Origin: Neolentinus lepideus HHB14362 ss-1
Taxonomy: Eukaryota; Basidiomycota; Agaricomycetes; Gloeophyllales; Gloeophyllaceae
Direction: 5' to 3'
DNA length: 64,000 nt
Assembly (NCBI GenBank): GCA_001632425.1
Contig: KV425577.1
Location: 127,462 to 191,461, forward strand
Positions 47,032 through 59,068 of the stretch are shown here, in pieces. The position numbers and the translations under genes were made by a program. The notes below the pieces were generated by a model. The model saw nothing but the letters and a program-made list of their open reading frames with translations. It was not told the DNA's origin and searched no databases. The number at the start of each line of letters is the position of its first letter. Within the stretch, counting starts at the first letter, position 1.

Positions 47032-48307
47032 CTACCCAGATAGTGCCTTCTTGTTCCGTTCTACTAGCTCATCGAACTTCACTAATTCGCCGCCGAATAT
47101 GTCCAAGGAGCTAGAGATTCGTTTAGTGTGCATCGTGACTTGCGATGAACGAACTAGACTCACCTTCCGTATGTTAGATCCACTTTCCCATTTGAGAGCT
47201 TATCTACCAAGTCCAGATCAGCGATATCTAGCGTAGCGTGTCAGATATACTATGAGCGAGCACAGCAATCCATGAAACTCACCCTTCGCGCCGCCAGCAT
47301 ATGTCGTGGGGATCTGGACCCATTGTCCAAGCTCTGTCCGATGGTCAGAAGTAAGATCGTACGTTCCACACGACTAACTTACTCTCGACCAACTCTTCGT
47401 CTATGCCTTTGCACAGGCCCTCAACGTCGGCTGCATGGATTAGAAATTCACTGTAGACATAAGGATATGGATCGTGAGCTATCCGATGTTCGTCGCACCT
47501 GCAATGCTCAGAAAGCATGTTCAACGACTCTAGTCCCAGAACATATGAATATCTCGTTTCAGAGGATAAGTAGAGGACATTACCTTGGCAAACTTCCATA
47601 TCTGTGATATCTTGCCATTTATTCATGGCGACTAGCCATTTGCCTTCCCTCCGCCGACAGCTGGAGGCAAAGTCCATTGATTGCCCATCACTAAGATTTT
47701 ATCTCACCTTACATCCACGACAACCCTGTCCTTTCCTACTGCGGTCTCTATAGCTTTGAGCCTGTCCATATTAAACTTGCCGCCAGGGAACAAGAACGAT
47801 GTAATGATGACCTATACTCCGCTGACTCAACTCACGCCTGGTGTCAGAGGCATGTTTGCGGCGGACTTTACTGGCGCCGGCGTCTATCCACTCTTTCGCG
47901 TTCTTGTTGTCGACCCCTCCTCCGATCTGCAATCCACCTTGCCATCATCAGTATCAGCCGAGATGTCTCGTTCATTCAGCGAGAAAGACTAACCTGGCCA
48001 GGCTGCTAATGCCTCCCTGGCGGCCCCATCATTGCCTGCTCCAAGCTTGATGACATGTCCTCCAGTGAGCCCGTGCACTTTATACAGTTGTGCAAATTCC
48101 GCAGAGGATTTGCTGAGCAATGAGTCAGGGTCATCTTTCCAAGAGTAGACAAGGTCATTTAGCGCACCTAGCGACAAAGTTGGTCTTCAAAGCTTCGGGA
48201 TTGACGTCAGATAGAGTGCCTCCCACAATCTGCTTCACCTGTCCGCCATGGAGGTCTATGCAGGGGCGAAAGAGGCTTCGTCGTGTTTTGGAATGCGAAG
48301 ACAACAT
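47032..48307 (-). CDS. HIS6: HisA/His6: ProFAR isomerase of histidine biosynthesis
   Basis: Phosphoribosylformimino-5-aminoimidazole carboxamide ribotide isomerase, a TIM barrel acting in the cytosol. Ten exons (48307-48168, 48112-47994, 47937-47867, 47811-47708, 47660-47584, 47529-47499, 47450-47383, 47333-47283, 47227-47164, 47110-47032) give 267 residues; yeast His6 has 261. Family strings: [96 protein letters not shown] and [14 protein letters not shown]. The catalytic Asp near the N-terminus sits in CIDLH. Intron 3 uses a weak GTCCGC donor. Every exon is phase-consistent. Confidence 0.95.
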
Positions 48308-48976
48308 GTCGGTGATGATTCGGTGACAGTACTTGCCTATGGCTTCTTAATCTCAGTTAGAGATCTTTATGATCGCTGACCACGTGGAATACAGATCAGC
48401 AATCTAAGCGATTTACCAGATCAATTTCAAAAGTTAAAACCGGGACGCTTGGCAGATGAAGAATGCGAGACGAATCATGACTATAATCGCGAGACAGTGA
48501 TACACGAGGGACTAGGCTAGTAGGGTAGGTCAGGGACCGAGGTAGGCTGTCATAGAGTACTAGTGGAAGGTGTATGATAAGAGGAATAACAGTACTGTGA
48601 TATGATGCGAAGATCATACTGTCGCGGGATATAAGAAAGATAATATGATAGCGTGATATAGAGAAAGTGATTGGGAAGGGTAGGAAAGTAGCTTATATAC
48701 AAGCGTGTACAAGAGTGGGAGATGAGCCGCGTCCCTCCAGCGGACATCATCGAAGCGGCATCTTCGTTCAGGTACTACCGCTCCGCTCCACTGTCGCTAT
48801 CGTCCCTAGCTTGAGGCGTATGACATTCAGACATTCAGGCGATGGAGGCAACGATTGACCAACAGGTCGGTAGTGGGGTGAGACCCGCTCGCGATATGGG
48901 TAGGTGGTGTGACCAGATACAGTGAAGCGGGTGCATGAAACGGTGTGGCAATATATGGCCATTTGGGAGTTGTCGA
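48308..48976. other. Intergenic region
   Basis: 669 bp: HIS6 promoter and 3' flank of the Ser-rich gene. AT-rich minus-strand low-complexity ORFs around 48400-48750 (Tyr/Ser/Leu-rich) are judged non-coding. No Gcn4-type TGACTCA was found upstream of HIS6. Confidence 0.45.
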
Positions 48977-49479
48977 CTACAGTGCGCCTAATCGAGAGAA
49001 GGCGGGACCCATGTTTCTGAAGATCGGATTAGCTTGAAGCTTCGAGAGACGACCGGAGGAATATGGATAGCTTACCTAGAGTTCACATACATGTCATGGG
49101 ATTTAGCGGCTGGTTTCTTGGACGCGCTGGTAGAAGACGCCTCGGAAGAGGAGGACTTGGAAGAGCGCTTCGGCTCTGACGACTTGGGCCGCTTAAACAG
49201 CTTGCTCAAAGCTGAGCTACTCGACTTCTGACTTGATATAGGAGTAGGAACGTGCCCAGAAGTACCGTACGTGGACTGCAGTGCGCCGAATGCAGCATTG
49301 TAGTCTTTCACTGCAGGCTTGGAAGGGACTATGGTGGTAGTCGAAGCGACGGAGAGAGTGGAAGCGGTGTCGAAGGAAGTAGTGCTGGAAGAGTCCATTG
49401 TAGTCGTGGATTGATTAGAGATAGTCGAGTTGGCTGTTGTTGTTGGTATGTTTGGAAGAGGGGATGGAAGACGATCCAT
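48977..49479 (-). CDS. Ser/Thr-rich small basidiomycete protein
   Basis: About 147 residues from exons 49479-49076 and 49016-48977. The Ser/Thr-rich N-terminus (STTTMDSSSTTSFDTASTLS) is followed by a short conserved-looking block, KDYNAAFGALQSTYGTSG. Next is a Lys/Ser-rich region (ALSKLFKRPKSSEPKRSSKS). The small second exon gives RNMGPAFSRLGAL. Small Ser-rich proteins with a similar KDY-x-AAF-x-LQ-x-x-YG block are known in Agaricomycetes, but their function is unknown to me. No signal peptide or membrane segment. The ATG at 49479 is the first that yields the Ser-rich frame; earlier in-frame ATGs exist but add an unlikely leader. Confidence 0.65.
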
Positions 49480-50355
49480 CCTCAAACTGATCTTATATAC
49501 TGAATCACCGCCCATGTGAGAAATACTGCGGTTCGAACCTGACATGTTTGAGATGAAGCACAGCACCCATCTGGGATTGATACCAGGTTCATACACGGCC
49601 CTTACCTTGCTGCGTATAACGGACCAGTGCTGCGGTACCGCATCCCATTAACCCAGGGCATGGGGTCTGGCAAAGAACCGATAACGACGGTCGCGGCGGA
49701 AGCTATCGAGTCATCGGCGCTGCGACCTGATCAGAATGACTCCTTGCCAAGTTTGCGCAGCCGAAACCGTCAAAACTAGACTGATGATGTGATCTCCGCA
49801 GATGCGGAACGTGGGTTAGGGTACCAAGACGGGCCTGCGGCAGCGGTGGCGTGCAGATCTAATCTAGTCCGAACTCAAATAAATCCGTACCGAGTGGCTG
49901 AAATGGCGAATAACACACCTTGCATATCTCCCATCGTTGCAGAAATCGTGATATATACGATACTGGGACATATGTCCAGCTATCAAGTTATTGGACCGCT
50001 GCTCAGCTCATGGATAACAAGTCCGACATATAGTAGTAACTACGAGAATGGATAAATCTCATGCTCAAGCGGTTCTCTGGTCCAGATATCGCCTCTCAGT
50101 AATCCGCACCCTCTAGCCCCTTCGCATCTATTCTCCCATTGTGTGGCAAGCACCCTTGTGGTTTCAGAAAACCGGTGTATGATATAATGGACGCAGGCGA
50201 TATGATCTATCGAAACCCTTGCGCCTGCATATTTCCTCTTTTGAAATCAGGCACCTATGTTATCCCCCGTTTCCTTACCGAGGGCGGACACAGTGTCGGC
50301 AACAAACCTCCGAGCTACCCTCTGCCTTGGGTTACATCGTGACCCCCTCTCGCTG
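49480..50355. other. Intergenic region
   Basis: 876 bp: promoter of the Ser-rich gene and 3' flank of tRNase Z. No exon, repeat or RNA recognised. Confidence 0.5.
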
Positions 50356-51622
50356 CTAGGAGTTGCTGAAGTGCACATCTACGCTCATCAAGTCTCTCGC
50401 GCAGACGACATCTCCAGCGAATTTCTCCACAGCCAAAGCCTTGATGGCGTCCATCACCCGTCTGGCGCCCTCGTCCACATCGTCGTCCCCTGGATACCGA
50501 GCAGAGAAGTGGTTCAACAGCAGTCGGCGAGCACATATGCGCGTCGCAAATGCCCCAGCCATCTGGGGCGTCGAATGCCCTCTTGACTTGGCGCGCGCTT
50601 CGACACTTTCGTACGAGTCGTCCGGTTTGGTGTCAGGGTCTACGCCCGGGAGGTGGGCGTTTGTCGCCTCGTGTATCAGTATATCAGAGTTCTCTGCCAA
50701 TTTTGCGATCGGTGAAGGATCGTAACTGTCGCCCAGGATGGTGATCTTCCTGCCTGGTCGTAGGGCGGGTCCTTCAAGCACCGTCCCGTCTGAGAGGGTA
50801 ACCGTCTCTCCACGCTGTAGCCGGCTCATCACAGACATGGGAGTCTTAGTCCTCTTGATGTGCGGGACGTATTGCTTCGGGTCCATCTTACCTGGTACGG
50901 GCTTCTCGATGACAACGTAACCCACGCATGGGACGGAGTGGAGGATTGGCGCTGCAGACACAGACACCAGAGCATCTTCGTAGATGTTAGACCAGATGCC
51001 GTCAACTTGTGAGATATTCCGGCCTGGTAGTTCTGAGCTGTGCGCTGCTAACTGAGTATAGTCTTCTGTGTGGGGGTCGGTTGGGAAACGAAGCTCGTGG
51101 ACGACGTACGGAGACCCCAGAATCGTATGAGTGTAGGTTAGACCGTTCCGAATGTACGCCCTTGTGCCGAGAGGTCCATATATCTCCAGAGGCTAGAGAT
51201 TTCTCGCTCAAGTAGGTGTGGACATGAGTTAGCTCGAGTCTAGTGCATACCTCAGAGTTTTCGGTTTGACCTTGCGTCCTTGCATCCTCCACGCCTTCGA
51301 CAGTTCCCCCAGCTCCATTCATGGAGCTCGCCATCAAAGGTAAAAGCCCAAAAATATGATCACCTACCTCCATCGTCATCGATCAATTTCATGAAAGCCT
51401 TAAACATCACCCACCATGTGTATGCGTAATAAATACCTTTCTAATCTTCCCCATCTTTACCGAGCTTCTCTGTACTTGATGCTGGGTCGCCTCGCCACAA
51501 TCAAACAACCACACATCGCCTCCCAGACGCAGTGCAAGTGATGAATGATTTCTTGTCGAGGAAGGCTGTGCAGATGCGGTGCCCAGGAAGGTGATGTTGA
51601 TGGATGAGAGTGTACTTGGCAT
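50356..51622 (-). CDS. tRNase Z, short form (ELAC1-like metallo-beta-lactamase fold)
   Basis: 3' tRNA-processing endonuclease. Exons 51622-51415, 51363-51251 and 51192-50356 give about 385 residues, the size of the short form. Motifs: INITFLGTASAQPSSTRNHS near the N-terminus, LFDCGEATQHQVQ, and the zinc-binding FITHTHGDHIFGLLPLM, which is complete only after the first intron is removed. Then come PLEIYGPLGTRAYIR, KITILGDSYD, the DILIHEAT motif and RGHSTPQMAG (HST motif). The C-terminal His is in LLLNHFSARY. An open stretch upstream of the ATG could add a leader, but it has no ATG. The gene is followed by the transhydrogenase gene on the same strand, 152 bp upstream. Confidence 0.93.
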
Positions 51623-51774
51623 AAGGGGTGTAAGTGGACCTGTTTTACTATTTTTGATAAGATGGGGACGAGAGTGTAACGGATTTGTGGCAGTGGACAA
51701 TACTAAAATAGACCATAGAAGATAAGATCAAGAAGATTGGAGTGCTATTTTTAGTCGTACACAATATTTTCACT

Positions 51775-53804
51775 CTAATATTCCAACGCATTCTCCAAAA
51801 TACTGGCCAAATGCTCCCTCCCATCTTCTCCAGCAACATCTCCAATACCCGGTGCAAGATCCAACACCCTTCTCTGTGGGATCGTCCCATCTACCAGCTT
51901 CTCGACATCTCCGCTCGAATACCCGACAGCTTTAAGTCCGCGCGGAACACCGAGGCCATCTAAGAATCGTGCAATAGATTCGAAGAGATATGAGCCAATT
52001 TCTGAGTCAGGGATGGATGTGATGGACGAATCGGTAAGCGATGTGTTGTTAAAGATCGCCAGTGCTTCCCGATGACGATCAGGTGATGAGGGGGCAGTGA
52101 ATTGGAATACTGACGAACATTGAACATAATCAGCATCAGAGTATGTTCGTCAGTGATTATAGATGACTTGCCCGAGGGTCCTGTAAGTGCGACACTAACA
52201 CCATGGGGAATGATAGGAGTGTCCACTTTGTAACCGGGGTGCTTGTACTTAGGTCCTGCTTTGTTCAAACCAGATATCTGTTCATGGTGTTTAAATACAT
52301 CAGCAAGCCACCGAAGTAGAGTACTTCGCCACTAACAGGATAGCTCATGCCATGACACAGGTGCACGCCAGCATTACCAAAACCAATACCTGCAAAGGAA
52401 GCTGCGAGGCTGCAGAAAGGAATTAGCTCTCGGCGGTGCTGCGCTTCTCAGCTGCAGGACTCACATCATCTGGCGTTTCGCTTCTCGGTCCTCTGGGTCC
52501 TTGGCAACACGCGGAAGATACTTGACCGTTTGGCGCAATGCCCAGAGGGAGAACACATCTGCAACCGGGTTGCTTCCCTGATACGCAGGCCTATTGATGG
52601 GGTTTGCCGGTCGAGGTGTTCTTTCCGTGTACCTATGGAAGATGCTTCGGAAAGTAGACAATTTTGGCTGAGGACTGCACGAACGGAATAGCTGTGTAAC
52701 TCTCCATACTATGGAACAACACATCGAGACCTGCACTAATGTGTACTTCCGTAGGGCATGTGTCAGTGTTGTACGTATCCACGATGCCGAGAACTGGTTT
52801 CAGAGATCGGCTGGCAATACCAGTTTTGAACGATTTCGATGTGATGTCCAAGATGGCCGTGCCAGTGGTTTCGGACCCGGTACCGGCGGTAGTCGGAACT
52901 ATAGGTGCGTCAGACATCGTCCTGTCGAAAGTGAAGATCAGGGACGAGCATACCAGCGATAAGAGGTCTCAGAGTCTTCGTAATGGGAAGCCCTTTACCG
53001 ATGGGCGCATTGATGTAGTCCATTAGGTCTGCATCCTTGAACACGGTAAAGCTGCGCGACAGCAGCACGTCAGTTATTTAGCCATACCTCTTATAGCGTG
53101 GCTTACAGATTGGCAGCCTTAGCTGTGTCAATAACGCTTCCTCCTCCAACCCTGTTGTAGAGATTGAGGATAAGTGATACCGCTGCGCACGGAGAACATC
53201 ATACGCTAAGAAGTGGGTGAAGTCACGTTCCCTCGCCCATGCGATAGCGTCCCGCCATGAGTCTTCCGTGGGTTCAGCGACGACTCTGTCATACACTTCG
53301 TACGGGAGATCGTTCTGGGCGTCTAAGGACTGGAGCGCCTGGCAAGCAAATATGACGTTATGGTATGCTCGGCGTTTCCGAAGGATTGTCTCACCATCTT
53401 CATGGGAGGAAGCTTAGCAATGTTGGGGTCAGTGAACACGCCGACCTGGACGATCCCTCGTGAGCTCTCTGTATGCATGTGGGAGAGGGGAAGTCGCACC
53501 TTCGTAGCGTTCATGTTCTTGAGGTCCATCCCGACTTCTCTCGTAACACCGTCTCCGAACCTGAGGTTGGAAGCGGCAACCTGACTGTAGATTCAATGCA
53601 TCGTCCGCCATGGGAGGTGAGAGAGAGAGTCACTTCGAAGGCATACTCTTTCTTTGGCACAGGTGTAGCGAACTTCCTCATCTGGTTGATGGCATGATGT
53701 GCATGCCCGTGGCCAGAGGACCTGCTGCCATGGCAAGGGCACGCAGAGTGCTGCGAAGCATTCATCAGCCTCAGAATCGTGCTTCTCGTCGCTGGGGGAG
53801 GCAT
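51775..53804 (-). CDS. Hydroxyacid-oxoacid transhydrogenase (ADHFE1-like, mitochondrial)
   Basis: Iron-type alcohol dehydrogenase family enzyme that oxidises 4-hydroxybutyrate with 2-oxoglutarate as acceptor. Exons 53804-53634, 53580-53500, 53445-53395, 53338-53205, 53151-53107, 53051-52954, 52898-52685, 52632-52465, 52409-52337, 52277-52172 and 52109-51775 give about 491 residues. The Ser/His-rich basic N-terminus looks like a mitochondrial presequence. Family strings: [114 protein letters not shown] and [15 protein letters not shown]. The metal-binding His residues are in LFHSMES and LCHGMSY. The intron after TGPS has a GC donor. Confidence 0.94.
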
Positions 53805-54462
53805 ATTGGTCGTTCACTGTCGGCCGTGCGCGCAACAAACAGACGAACTGAATTGCATGACCGGACGGAGTGCCGTACACTTCCCCGGTAGGGACCATTT
53901 CCTCACGTGATGCGGGGTATTATACTTAGCTTCTCTGCCACGTGGACTGCACGCGGTCGGTACTGATGATAACAAGTTCCTTTGGCAGGTCGTGTCAGTA
54001 GGTAAGTCACTGTCAGGGTCCTTGTGTCGGCCAAAATGCAGCAGTTTTTATTGCCAAGGCTGGAACGGAGATGGGGAAGAAAGTGTGCAGCCGAAGTAAC
54101 GGCTAACGCTGTGCTGTGTTTCCGGTGCAGGAAGCACGGCGATAAAACACCGAAACACCGCTAGGTCATGACGAGATGATTGCGAGAGTGTCGGGCGTCG
54201 ACGCAAATAAAAACGACGCCCGCGAAGAATTTGTGTCTTTCGGTGTCGAGGTCAACATTGTCTAGCCGCGCAACCGGCGTGATGATAACGAGGAAGGCAA
54301 GAACTATTATGAGGAGCCCAAAGGTTCACACGGTCCTTGTCCCTCGCGCACTGTCTCCTTGCCTGGACTCCGCCTTGTCCTTCAGGCTGCCTCCTCCTTT
54401 CCTTCATTCCTACTCACCGTCGTTCCTTTACTTTCTGGCGTGCTGACCAAAGACTTACCATC
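53805..54462. promoter_or_regulatory. Divergent promoter, transhydrogenase / aspartic protease
   Basis: 658 bp between divergent ATGs. C/T-rich leader before 54463 (CCTCCTCCTTTCC) but no TATA box recognised. Confidence 0.45.
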
Positions 54463-56700
54463 ATGAAGTTCCGCGCGTTTGCTCTCACTTTGGCCCTAAG
54501 CGTTGCCACTTCATGCGCCGTCAAAATCCCTTTCAAGCAAGTCAAACGGTCCAATTCATTGCAGAGACGAAGCGGCAATGGAGCTGTATCCGTGACTCGA
54601 CCCTCTTCTTCAATTTCCAACAGCCGCATCTTGGCGGCCTCTTCCGAAGATGGTGATGGCATTGACTTGACGTGAGTTACCAGTTCCAGTATCGTCCATA
54701 CCTCTGTTATTTACAATTGGCAACGGTCGCACAGCACTGTACATGACTTGATTTACATCGCGAATGTAAGAATACCAATATATATGTTCGATTTGAGTTG
54801 ACCGCAGTCTTGAAGGTAACCGTTGGTAGCACCGGTATGTAGGGAAAGACGGGACGATGGTCAAAATGCTAATCCGTAGTCGCGCTCCGCCAGTGTACCC
54901 TGTTCAGCTCGACACAGGCTCTTCAGATTTATGGATCAAGGGAGACACGACTCCTTTACCCTCCTCTAACCAAACAGTGAGTATAGTCGTATCTATGCTT
55001 GCTCAATAGATGCTAAACATCCGTTTAGTCCACGACATACAACCTCACAGTCAGTGCAATTCACACTTGACCGTGTACTATGATTGACAAAGATTTAGTA
55101 CGGCATCGGGTGGGCATATGGACACGTCTCCTATGCTTCAGCAGAGTTCGCAGGGTGCGTTCTTCGCGTTTCGCGTCCGCTGTTACATCGACTAATTGTT
55201 CTTATCGTCTCAAAGTATCAATGTACCCAGTCAGGCCTTCCTTGATGTCTCAGCTGCTAGCAACCCTGCGCTCTCCTACGGCGCAGACGGCATTCTCGGC
55301 CTCGGTTTCACTAGTCTCTCGACCATCGACGCGCTCGTCAACAGGTCCGGGTCTTCGACTGGACGGAGCTTCCTGTTCAACCTTTTCCAAGACAACCCCA
55401 GCGAGCCAAACTTCATTGCGTTCCTGTTGCAGCGGAGCACGGACCCGAATGATGACATACAAGGATCCTTTTCCCTTGGTACGTACTGTCCCTCGAACCC
55501 AAGGTGCAGGCTCTGAATCAATCATGAATTAGGTGAGACCGAGCCTTCTTATGCCTCTGTCTTGAACACCACGGCCATCTCCACGTGGCCTGTGAACTCC
55601 CCTTCTCGTTGGAATGTTCTGCTTGACTCGATCATTGTTGGACAGACCACGGTATCTCTCACTACTGATGTTGCTAACGCGCCCAGCAACAAGGCTGTCG
55701 CTCTACTTGACAGCGGTACATCTTACACGTAGGTCTCATCACTATCATGATCTTGATAAACAGACTTACACTTGATGCAGGTACGCTCCCACTGATATTG
55801 TCCAAGCCATCTATGGCGGCGTGGACGGAGCCAAGTATGATTCCAGTCTTGGCCAGTGGGTTGTACCTTGCGCTGCTGAGATTGATATGGCTATCCAGAT
55901 TGGGTAGGTACAGCCATATACATCTATGACCTGTCCTTTACATTTCGGTCATAGTGACGAAGTGTTCCCTATCCATCCCCTTGATGTTTCTCCCACTTCA
56001 CTCTCTGACCCGAACACCTGCGTTGGATCATTTGTCCCCCAGAGCGTCTCCGTGGGTGCTGGCGAGTTGTGAGTACCAATCTCAGTGACATAATAATATC
56101 CTTCGCTCTGACCTTTCTTTCAGTGATTGGCTCATCGGTGACAATGTGCTGCGCTCGATCTACTCTGTCTACGACTTCGGCGACTTCGATTCATCTGGCA
56201 ACATGGGCAATCCTTACATTAAGTTGTTGTCGATCGTTGACCCCAACGAAGCGTCCGCCGAATTCGCCTCCATCCGTGGAGGCACAGCCAAGACTAACAT
56301 CACCTACAACGCTTCCAACTCATCCAGTGCTTCCCCCTCTACTGTGACACTATCCGCCCACTTGGAGGACACACTGAACAAAGTTGGACAGTACTTCCCT
56401 GCGATGCTCGCGATCATGGCATTGAACGCCGTGGTCCTGATACTACTTTGTGTCATCGGCATCGTGTTCTTGGTACAGAGACGCCGCAGAGCGAGTGCTA
56501 GTATCAAGCGTCGTTCTAATCCCGGTCGCTTGAGCCCCATGCCCATGAACCCCCTCGACTCTTCTTACATACCTCCCACACATGTATACCAACCAGTCTC
56601 GATGGCGCTCACCGACGACACGTTCGTCCCTCCTTCCCCCGCCTTCCGGAAAGATCTCGAGTCGAACAAGCTCGCTCCTCGACCGATGTCTGTTGCATGA
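54463..56700 (+). CDS. Membrane-anchored pepsin-type aspartic protease (family A1)
   Basis: Secreted or plasma-membrane protease of about 563 residues. Exons 54463-54671, 54735-54765, 54816-54834, 54894-54976, 55029-55049, 55099-55154, 55216-55478, 55533-55728, 55781-55903, 55955-56068 and 56124-56700. A signal peptide (MKFRAFALTLALSVATSCAV) and a basic propeptide come first. First catalytic site YPVQLDTGSSDLWI; second ALLDSGTSYTYAP; also GADGILGLGF. Between them the typical pepsin lobes. After DWLIGDNVLRSIYSVYDFG there is a Ser/Thr-rich stalk, one membrane segment (AMLAIMALNAVVLILLCVIG), a basic stop-transfer RRRRASASIKRR and a ~90-residue cytosolic tail with PPTHVYQP. Yapsin-type enzymes usually have a GPI anchor instead. 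Small exons of 19 and 21 nt are needed to keep the frame. Confidence 0.92.
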
Positions 56701-56925
56701 TTCTTCGCCTACTGTTTGCTGTTGCTTTCCTTCTCATGCTGGTTGTTATGTTGTGGATCCCACTTGGACTTGGACTTATATTTCGTCATCCTTGTTTACA
56801 ATAATATTATCGTTGCTGCCACGGGCTGAGGGGCCTTCAGTATATGTCGTGTAGCGTGCAAGGTATACATTTGCTATTGTACTATGATGCGAGATTCGTG
56901 AACCGATACGGATTTGAGCTCCCTA

Positions 56926-58807
56926 CTAGTAGGTGCTACGCAGACGAGTAGCAACTGGACTCTGTAACAACTCTCTAGCCTCGGAGCCCAGGTGTCTCCA
57001 CCGTTGAGAGCCAGCAGCTTCTGGCATTCCATCGTCTGCCTTGGTAGTGACCTGCAACATGTCCAGTACCGCAGTCACCAACTCGGTTCCATGGACAGCA
57101 TGTTTTTGAAGCAGGGCCATACTCGTGTTCGAGGGATCTTCAGGACCACGAAGGCCATCACTTGCAAGGATACGGCTGAACTGGAGATGGTCGACGATGC
57201 GCAGGCATTGTCGAATGTTGGCCGTATCGCCAGTGGCAAGTGCAGTGCGGGCCATGGAGGCCATTGTCGTAGCATCGGGGAAGTGGGAGTGACCTGGCGA
57301 CCGTCTATCTCGTCTCGGTGATTTAGACGACTTCAAAAAGTCTTCCGCATGATATCCGGTCATTATTTCGAAGACACGGGTTGCCCGCAACCAGTCTTTG
57401 CAGTGCTGACAGGCGGTCAAGACTAGATGGAAAGTCCTTATGTTTGGCCGAATCTTTGATGTCTTCTCGTCGCCACTCTTTATGTCTTCGTCCAACATCC
57501 ATTGCAAGGTCTCGAAGGCCGCCGGAGAGACAGTTGTGTCTCCGGACACCGCCAACGAAGCATAGGCCTTGAGGACGTGGTTGATATGACCACGATCTAC
57601 GAATGATTTTTGGTGGAACTTGCGTGGTTTGTCCATAACTTGCCGTGCAAAATGGATGCAGGTCCTATATACCCCCATATTATTGCACAACGCCAGTATA
57701 GCATCCAATGACTGAGGATGGAGCGGCACTTTGGGCTTCAGAGGAGTTCCCTCAGGCTTCGATAAACCAAGGACGTTTTGCGCAATATCCATACCAAGCC
57801 GGTGGTCAGCGAGACGCCCATAGGCGAGGCATCGAAGTGCCGCAGCGACAGTATGAGAGTCTGCGGGGAAATCCGAAGCTGCTCCAGGGCGGGCCATCAT
57901 CTGTGTCCAAAGTAGTCTGGCCTCTGAAGCATTTTGAGCGGCCACACTCTCAGCGGACTGGTCCGGAGCAGCCTTTCTTGTGGCTAAGGCGCGGAGTATG
58001 GCGGTGTAGATGAGATTGTTGGGAACCAGCGGTCCGTCTTTGTCTAGTGCGTAATAGACGTCAAAAATCTTTGTGTATTCTTTGGTATCCGCTAAGATGT
58101 TGATATATGATGCCAGCGGATTGACATCGAGCTCACTGCTCTTTGAGTCAAGCTTCTTGACAAGCTCGTAATGTTTTATGAGATAACCATACAAAGAATG
58201 TGCGTTCTCGAGTAACTTCATATGATTTTCCCAATCTTTGATCTGGGAGAGACCGTATAGCAAGGTATCATAGGTTCTGACGGTCGGCTTGAGTCCTCGG
58301 CGTTTCATCTATATAACATGTCAAATTTGGCAAAGTACAAATGATGAAGGCAGAACTCACATCTGTGAACAGCCTGCATGCCAATTTATACCGCTTGGCC
58401 TTCATGCACTCCATAATCAGCGTGTTCCACACAGGCGGAGTCTGCGAGTCCAAGGGCATATTCTGCAACATCTCCACTGCACCATCAATATCCCCCTGGA
58501 AACATAATTTCTTCAGCCTCGTAGCCAGATCATACGGCTTGAGCAGCTTCTTCGGTTTCTGGACTTTCAATGGGTCCTCCTTGGCCGCTAATGCTGCTGC
58601 GGGGCCTCTGGGCTTTAACAATTCAGCGGGACGTTTCGTTCCGCCTACATGAGTCTCCTTACTTTTCTCCGAAGGTGCAGAGAGAGCTTCTGGCTGGCGC
58701 GGAATGTTTATGATCGTCACCACAGTACGCAGACCGAGGTCCGAGGCTTGCTGCAATGCGTGCAAACGATGCCGAGCAACGTGAAGTGCGTGTCGTTTAG
58801 ACAGCAT
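56926..58807 (-). CDS. Pentatricopeptide repeat protein, probably mitochondrial
   Basis: Organelle RNA-binding protein of about 609 residues. Exons 58807-58361 and 58308-56926. The N-terminus is basic and lacks acidic residues for the first 40 positions (MLSKRHALHVARHRLHALQQ), as in a mitochondrial presequence. Helical repeats of PPR type: VWNTLIMECMKAKRYKLACR with KRRGLKPTVRTYDTLLYGLS, NLIYTAILRALATRK, LDAILALCNNMGVYRTCIHF, and IRTFHLVLTACQHCKDWLRA. Fungal PPR proteins of this layout act in mitochondrial RNA stability or translation; the target is unknown. Convergent with the aspartic protease gene (225 bp between stops). Confidence 0.85.
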
Positions 58808-59068
58808 TGAGAAATACTTGGTAACTCCAATTCAAAGCTTAGCAAAGAGCGTGTAATCCGAGTGAAGTCGAAACAGGAAAGTCATCGGAGAAATTGCATG
58901 TAACAATATGGTTTCGGCGTTTGCCGTACGGTAGATCTCCACGAAAGCCAGGCAGCCACTTTGGCATAAATTCTGTCTGCCCGACATTCACAAGGATTCA
59001 TCCCGACTTAAACTCATAATCGCATATTCCACGGGAAGAGAGAAATTAAATAAGAGCCGACATCACTG

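Noticed and set aside
48113..48127. TGAGTCA, a perfect Gcn4/AP-1-type site, in HIS6
   Set aside because: It lies inside intron 1 and overlaps the likely branch site (CTGAC), so the match is probably due to splicing sequence rather than regulation.
48396..48760. Tyr/Ser/Leu-rich minus-strand open frames upstream of HIS6
   Set aside because: Low-complexity A/T-rich sequence with no splice structure or homology.
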